Origin: Nemertoderma westbladi
Taxonomy: Eukaryota; Xenacoelomorpha; Nemertodermatida; Nemertodermatidae
Direction: 5' to 3'
Assembly: GCA_032718475.1 (NCBI GenBank)
Contig: JAUCBJ010003571.1
Coordinates: 64,001 to 98,658 of the forward strand
Length of the DNA: 34,658 nucleotides
This document shows positions 29,371 to 34,658 of this stretch, in pieces (position 1 is the first letter of the stretch; each line of letters begins with the position of its first letter). The notes beneath the pieces were generated by a model that was not told the DNA's origin, did not search any database, and saw nothing but the letters and a program-made list of their open reading frames with translations. A program made the translations under genes and the position numbers.

Positions 29371-30020
29371 ACCAACTGCAATAAGGCATTGAGTGTGGAA
29401 CTGCAGCTAGCAGTTGCTCTGCGATTTTATGCTTCAGGGTCTTTTCAGACCATATAATCATTTCGTATATCAAGGTCATGTGTTAGTTAGTAGAACTGTA
29501 CATCATGTGACAAACGCTTTATTAAAACATTTGGATAAATTTGTATATTTACCAACTGATTAAGCTGCTCTGCAAAAATTAAAAGAAGATTTCTTTGTCA
29601 TAGCCGGTGTCCCTGGTGTTGTTGGTGTGACTGACTGCTCCAATATAGAGATTCAAGCTCCCACTGGTGACCAAAGTGTGTATTACATAAAAAGGAAAGG
29701 AGGATACCACAGCATTTACATGCATACAAGCAATTTGCGATGCAAATCCAAATTTTTAAATATTGTAGCTGACTGTTTATTGTTGACTGATATTGTTTGC
29801 AGGACTCACGTATTCTAAAGAACAGCAAAATTGGAATGGACTTCGCTACTTATTATCTTAGTGGACAGTGGCTACCCTTGCTACCATTGGTTACTCACTC
29901 CTCTCTTAGACCCATGAATAGAAACAAGGGTTGATAGACGTTATAACAATTCACATAAGAAGACTCGAAATGCATTGAAAGATCGTTTTAGATCATTTTA
30001 GACATCACTTTCACTGCCTG
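29371..30020 (+). pseudogene. PIF/Harbinger (HARBI1-like) transposase, decayed
   Basis: Plus strand, several frames. ALSVELQLAVALRFYASGSF (29389-29448) is the HTH-proximal start. At 29597-29720 FVIAGVPGVVGVTDCSNIEI and GDQSVYYIKRKGGYHS correspond to the block around the first catalytic Asp (GxxGxIDxTHI...NRKGxHSIN). DSRILKNS (29804-29827) is the second-Asp region (HDSRI). GQWLPLLPLVTHSSL and RYNNSHKKTRNALK (29861-29985) correspond to GDSGYPLxPWLLTPxL and YNxxHxxTRxxIER. The third catalytic residue lies in a gap. Stops and at least four frameshifts make it dead. Terminal repeats were not found. Confidence 0.85.
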
Positions 30021-30144
30021 CATGGAGAAATGAGAAGCAGTAGGAGTACAGGCTTTATTACTCGGACTACTTAATGATTGGGGTGTTATTTAGGATAGGT
30101 TACAGACATTCAGGCTACTGGTATTGTTTATTATTTTTTGGTTA

Positions 30145-31210
30145 GGCTCTGCATACTTTGCTCAGTCCAATGGAAGAGCTGAGGTGCAGTCAAGTCCATG
30201 AAGCGGCTGCTCAGGGACAACACCAGTGACTCAGGTGACTTGAACACAGATGAGTTCCTACATGGAGTCTTGCAGTTTAGAATCACACCAGAGCAAGATA
30301 GTGGCATATCTCCAGCCCAGGTTCTCTTAGGCAAAACTCCCAGGGATACTCTACCACTACCTCCAAGTGTACAGGTGTTCAAAACACAGCCAAGTGCACC
30401 AGACATGGAAAGACACATGGAATGTGAAGGAATTTCCCTCCGCATCCAACTAGCTAAATAGTGGGATAAACTAGATGCTAAAGGCAAAGACCTCCCTCTG
30501 CTTAATGTTGGCGACATTGTTCGCGTCCAGACCCAGTCTGGAAACAACCCCACCAGGTGGGACTGTACAGGTTGAGTCATGGAGTCTAGTGAGAATGATC
30601 AGTATGTAGTATTTTTGGATGGTTCTCGAAGATTGACACCCAGGAACAGGAGATTTCTAAGGAAAATTGAACCTTATAACCATGAACCCCCACATACAAC
30701 AAGGATGGTCAGGTCATACGTACATCTACAACTACAACAAGGATGGTCATACGTAATCATAGAAACCCCTCTTCCACTATGGCCTCCTCCAAACACCAGA
30801 TGCCACCCCTTCAAATTCCTCCGAAATTAATTCCAACTACATCTGACATTTCTCATCAACCGCTGGCCACTCCAACAGCCAGAACCATTCCTGCAGACGG
30901 AAAGTCCCAGACCCAACAGAAACAACCTCCACCTCCAACCTTGGAGACAAAAAACTCTCCTGTCAAATAACAACAGGCCAAGCCTCATCATGCCAGATCT
31001 CGGCCTGTATCCAAAGCTAAGGTGCCAGAATTGGAGCTGAGAAGATCTACCAGATCAACCACAGGTATTCCCCCACCAGAACGGCTTCATGGGAATGAAG
31101 AATGGGTCACCAGCCACATAATATCGCCCACCAAGCTACCAAAATCTAATGGTCTTGTTCAGAGGACCAGAACCTTCACTACTTCTTCATATCAGAATAT
31201 ATATGTGTGA
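30145..31210 (+). pseudogene. Ty3/gypsy polyprotein, C-terminal integrase part
   Basis: Plus strand. AYFAQSNGRAEV (30151-30186), then with one base lost MKRLLRDNTSDSGDLNTDEF, LHGVLQFRITPEQDSGISPA and QVLLGKTPRD correspond to the end of the integrase catalytic domain in Ty3/gypsy elements (YxPQSNGxAE...RxTPxxxxGxSPAxxLxGRxxR). After an in-frame stop (30460), VGDIVRVQTQSG and DGSRRLTPRNRRFLRKI match the GPY/F-type C-terminal domain. A Pro-rich tail ends in LRRSTRSTTGIPPPERLH, also typical. No RT, RNase H or LTR recognised; the piece was truncated at the Harbinger side. Confidence 0.85.
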
Positions 31211-31800
31211 GCATTTTTTTAAAGTGTCAATCGGCAGAAACATTGGGTTTATTTTTCCTGTTAGTTCACTTTTAGTGCAGTTTGAGTCTTTTTCATGCCA
31301 AATAGGGGGTTACCTTTGGTGAAGGTGTATTTTAGATTATATGCTTCTATTGCGTTTTGGTGGTGGTGGTATTTTTGTTGTAAATAAAATATACCCCTAT
31401 GTAGGATATTTAGGACTAAAGCGATATAATTAACATTTAATTTAACAGATCGCCGAACTCGGTACAGTACAATTAATTCTGACATCTCAACGGCTGTTTT
31501 TCGTGTCACAGCAGTATCAATGTCATGGGGGATATTCCATACTGTACTAGGTAGGCCTGCAACTACCCCTACTTACTTAGTATAACTTGTACAGTATACC
31601 GGTATGTTCATTCAACATATATATCATTTCTGAATTAATGATTTAGTATAATTAGAATTGTTCAACTGTGAGTTCAACCAGAGGCAGTTAAAGCTGCAGA
31701 AACAGTTCCTGTATAAACCGAAAAAAGGCACCTTGGAAACATAACAGAGAATTCAGAAGTACTGAGAGTACCTGAGTGTATCTCACTAAGGCAAGATAGA
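31211..31800. other. Spacer after gypsy fragment
   Basis: No clear LTR or polypurine tract follows the gypsy tail. A palindromic ataccggtat occurs at about 31597. Confidence 0.4.
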
Positions 31801-32155
31801 GTCCCAACTTAAATGGTCTACAGCAGCCAAGAATGCAGATAAGGTTACATATATTTCCCTGGACAAGCAGTACTATGATAATCTACAGGAGCCTATCAAC
31901 CAGCATGTTGATGCCATCAATGATGCAGATGAAAGCAAGCAATTATTCAAACAACCAAGGTTAAGGCAGAATCACCAGGTGATTGCCTAAATTTTTTTCA
32001 AAGGTTGGAAGGCCCAATTTGAAAAGCTCCTCACTACTGACAGGTTATTGCCTGAAAACTTTATAGAACATAAAGTACACATATGTGTACTACCAGATAT
32101 TCCCATTGGTGATATCTGCTTTGCAAAAGGCAAGGCTCCTTTGCTGACACATAAT
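31801..32155 (+). pseudogene. Unassigned protein-like fragment
   Basis: One plus-strand frame reads sensibly for about 115 codons with one stop: LKWSTAAKNADKVTYISLDK, QYYDNLQEPINQHVDAINDA and GWKAQFEKLLTTDRLLPENF. Charge and hydrophobic spacing look protein-like, better than neighbouring frames. I do not recognise the family. It may be the N-terminal part of the PiggyBac transposase that follows, or a piece of another element's gag. Confidence 0.35.
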
Positions 32156-32253
32156 TGAAGAGTTATCAAAAAAAGAAAGACAGATATCTGGCTGTTATCT
32201 TCATTGACTTTTTCCAAGCAATGAATTATGGCAAGTTCTACTTAGTTTCCTTA

Positions 32254-32760
32254 CCATGTGGTAATATACGAAGGGAAGCTGGTTCACCGAATGAAAAGCA
32301 CAGCCTCTTGGCACTAGAGTGATCATTGAAGGACTCCAGTCACTGAAGACCTTGAGATATCACTTCTAGTTTGATAACTTCTTTATTAGTGACGATCTAT
32401 TCTGAAATCTCAGCGATCTTGGCTATAAAGTCACTCACACTGAAAGGGATAATGGATTGAAGGATTGTCCCCATATAAAAATACCATTGATGAAAAAATT
32501 TAAATGTGGAAGAAATGACTAGACTATAGAAAGAGTGGTTCAGTATGTTATTTGCAATGGAATGATAATGCAGCGGTTACCATAGGAAATAATGTATAAT
32601 GTATTTGGTGTATCCCTGTTACAGAATGGCAAGTGGTGGGTGAAGGGGGTGGCTATAACTGATATAGACCAACCATACCTTATTCATATTTATAACGAGA
32701 AAATTAGACCTGTTCAGGCTGTGGTGGTCTTTCGTGTCAACATAATTATTTTCAAAGAAA
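32254..32760 (+). pseudogene. PiggyBac-type (PGBD) transposase, decayed
   Basis: Plus strand, mixed frames. LGTRVIIEGLQSLKTLRYHF and FDNFFISDDLF (32308-32405) match the PiggyBac block LGxxVVxxLL...YFDNFFTS, which holds a catalytic Asp. LGYKVTHTERDNGLKDCP and MKKFKCGR (32419-32510) match the GxRATGTxRxNRxxxCP...MKKxxRG block. WNDNAAVTIGNN (32559-32592) matches WxDNxVVxxxSN, and IDQPYLIHIYNEKI (32665-32706) matches the P-x-x-I-x-x-YNxxMGGVD block, with the final catalytic Asp not preserved. Several stops. Known PGBD proteins are about 500-600 residues; here about 150 remain. Confidence 0.85.
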
Positions 32761-32872
32761 TGTTATTTCAGGATACTAAAAAATTCACTAAATATTACAA
32801 TGGTGGCATCATGGAGCCTTATAAGAAACCTTATAGGATGACTCAAAGGAGTGGCCAAAGCCCGTAATAGAA

Positions 32873-32874
<2 letters not shown>

Positions 32875-32903
<29 letters not shown>
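32875..32903. repeat. Poly-C run (29 nt)
   Basis: Twenty-nine consecutive C between the PiggyBac and hAT relics, followed by a C-rich gtctcccccacagtgtccct. Confidence 0.95.
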
Positions 32904-33079
32904 GTCTCCCCCACAGTGTCCCTCAGAGTGTTTGGTTTCATCATATACAAAGAAGTGGAATCCCTCTCCAAGAGGTTGCTTTGATCAATACCATGATGGT
33001 TGGTTGTAGTAGGTGTATTTGTATTGGCATATGTTTTTCTTATCAGTTTGAGATAATTCATATTATTAGGCTTAGAGCA

Positions 33080-33800
33080 TTGAAATTGGACATTGTTGGT
33101 TTAGTTGTTTCTATGATCATACTGGTTAACAATTGGCCAATACCATCATTGAATTCTTGAAAGAAATTGGTGTTCGATTGAGTGACTGACTGGGGCAGTC
33201 CTATGATAATGCCCCAAATATGTCTGGAAAGTATAATAGCATGCAAGCCATTATTAAATCAAAAAATTCATTGGTGGATTTTATTCATTATACTGCTTAA
33301 TCAATAAATTTGTTGGGTGAATGTGCTGCAGGTGTATGATTGAATGCAGTAGTATATTTTTACTTTGTTCAGAAACTGTACACGTTTTTTCGAATTGGTC
33401 CATTTTGCAGGATGCTCTGAAAATTAGCGATGGAAAATTACCCCTTATTGTAAGAAACACAATGGTCATCCAGGAGGGTGGAAACAGAAGTATTCGTTAA
33501 GGGTTTCAGCGAAATTCAGTCTGCACTCGAGAGTATAGCCAATAATATTCAAGAAAAACCAAAGTGTCACTCCGAAGCACAGGGCTTGTCGAATAATAGG
33601 AATTCTCTGGAGTTGGCAATAATTAATGATAAAAAGTATGGTATACTATTCTAGAGCATCTTGATGCCACACAAGTCAGTTTACAGGATTCGACAATTGA
33701 TGTAAATAGATCAATTGCTTTAAATTCCATCTGTAAAGGAATTTATAACTGACTTGAGGTCAATTACAAGTTTTTGGAGATCGATCATGGTAAAATTGAG
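33080..33800 (+). pseudogene. hAT-type transposase (DUF4371/ZMYM1-like), decayed
   Basis: Plus strand, several frames. NTIIEFLKEIGV-like (33130-33175), then GQSYDNAPNMSGKYNSMQAI (33195-33254) and KSKNSLVDFIHYTA (33259-33300) are diagnostic: the family pattern is LxxxGLxxxxCRGQxYDxAxxMxGxxxGxQA...xxCxxHxLNL. INLLGECAAG follows. FSEIQSALESIANNIQEKPK (33510-33570) and further coherent pieces reach about 33770. The catalytic first Asp and the C-terminal dimerisation region are not seen. About ten stops or frameshifts. It is unlikely to be the source of the MITE at 16241, whose ends I could not compare. Confidence 0.85.
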
Positions 33801-33934
33801 TGTGGGATGAATGAGATACTCGTACTCGGTCAATGAATTATCAGAAACAGTGGGTCTTGTGTCGGTGGGGACTGGTGGATCAGGTTCAACCACTCCCTCC
33901 TCAATGACTGGGGCACCGTTGGATGCTTTAGTTC

Positions 33935-34658
33935 TAGAAAACTCGCCATAGGTCTATTCTATCGTCCCAACACCACCTCTAGTTCGCTTTTGGAAGCGGA
34001 AAATTCGATGGTTTCAAAAATAAAAAGTTTAGGTTTCAATGAAATACTTATTTTGGGCGACTTCAACCAAGACCTTTTAGATCGATCAAAATGTCGTGAA
34101 ATAACTTCCTTTATTTCACACCAATGTTTATTCCAACATATTCGGGAGCCAACACGTATAACACAATTGACCAGCACTTCGCCATCATTTGTTATTTCAA
34201 ATCTTCCTGATTCAATTTCCAATATAGTTGTATCTAGCCCTTACGGCACAAGTGATCATTGTGTTATCTCTTTCTCATATAAATTTCCCATTCGAAACAT
34301 CCCATTCGTACACCAGGCGCATTTGGCTGTACAAGGGAGCGGATTTTTCAAAATTCAGGCATCTGTTGAGTGAAACAGATTGGGATAGTGTCTACTTAGA
34401 GCATACAGAAGTTAACAAAGTTGTTTCTGCTTGGATTGACAAATTTATGCTCGCAAGTTCTTCTATTCCTAACAAAATTATTACTGTACGCCCAAGCGAC
34501 AAGCCATGGTACACCACTAAGTTAAGGTGCCTCTCTTCTATAAAGGACAGAGTACACAAGACAGCAAAATCTACTAACGATGACAACTCCTGGACCAGTT
34601 TCCACCTACCCAGAAACAAGTACATTCTTGAATGCCGTGAAGCAAAAAAGGAGTATTT
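33935..34658 (+). pseudogene. APE-type non-LTR retrotransposon, endonuclease part (continues past window)
   Basis: Plus strand. IGLFYRPNTTSSSLLEAENS is followed by ILILGDFNQDLLD (catalytic GDFN, about 34050), FQHIREPTRITQLTSTS (Q-x-x-x-x-PTR), and SPYGTSDHCVISF (catalytic SDH, about 34245): the C-terminal half of the endonuclease in CR1/jockey-like LINEs. After a frameshift near 34300, WLYKGADFSKFRHLLSETDW and KPWYTTKLR (34325-34530) are the usual linker between endonuclease and reverse transcriptase. The frame 34330-34658 is open to the window edge. Unlike the other relics it keeps its catalytic residues, so it may be younger. Confidence 0.85.

Overview
This is nuclear DNA of an invertebrate animal. 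It is AT-rich and intron-bearing, with GT-AG exons of an immunoglobulin-domain gene, and it is packed with metazoan mobile elements: BEL/Pao, APE-type non-LTR elements, PIF/Harbinger, PiggyBac, hAT, Ty3/gypsy and a probable Polinton/Maverick relic. A marine deuterostome or lophotrochozoan would fit, but nothing I can read fixes the phylum. I see no bacterial operon, CRISPR array, rRNA or intact tRNA.

Layout. Positions 1-1891 are a 53-bp satellite organised as a 15-monomer, 789-bp higher-order repeat. Positions about 2876-17609 (minus strand) are the 5' part of a secreted or membrane Ig-superfamily gene. A signal-peptide exon at 17546-17609 is followed, after a 12.2-kb intron, by three exons at 5181-5372, 4259-4426 and 2876-3033. 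All junctions are phase-compatible, and exons 2 and 3 make one Ig domain. The gene continues left of the window. The large intron holds a tRNA-derived SINE head, a tandem array in which every ~147-bp monomer carries a CTCF-like core motif, a complete 7.9-kb LTR element (7870-15776) in antisense to the gene, and a 665-bp hAT-type MITE.

The LTR element is BEL/Pao by its gag core and retroviral-type protease. It has no reverse transcriptase, RNase H or integrase. Instead it has a very long, repeat-rich gag with poly-G runs, and after the protease an Glu-Glu-Cys-Pro repeat plus a membrane segment. The reading frame is broken several times, and the LTRs differ at about 13 positions, so the copy is not recent.

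Right of the Ig gene the window is a transposon graveyard. In order it holds a decayed reverse transcriptase (18.1-19.7 kb, +); a nearly complete non-LTR element (20.39-24.29 kb, -) whose ORF appears to start with about 20 Pro/Thr decapeptide repeats and a zinc finger; an isolated APE-endonuclease fragment (26.8-27.5 kb, -); a Polinton-type minor-capsid-like fragment (28.4-28.85 kb, -); a Harbinger transposase (29.4-30.0 kb, +); a Ty3/gypsy integrase tail (30.1-31.2 kb, +); a PiggyBac transposase (32.25-32.75 kb, +); a hAT transposase (33.1-33.8 kb, +); and another non-LTR endonuclease running off the right edge (33.9-34.66 kb, +). Only the Ig gene looks like a host gene.
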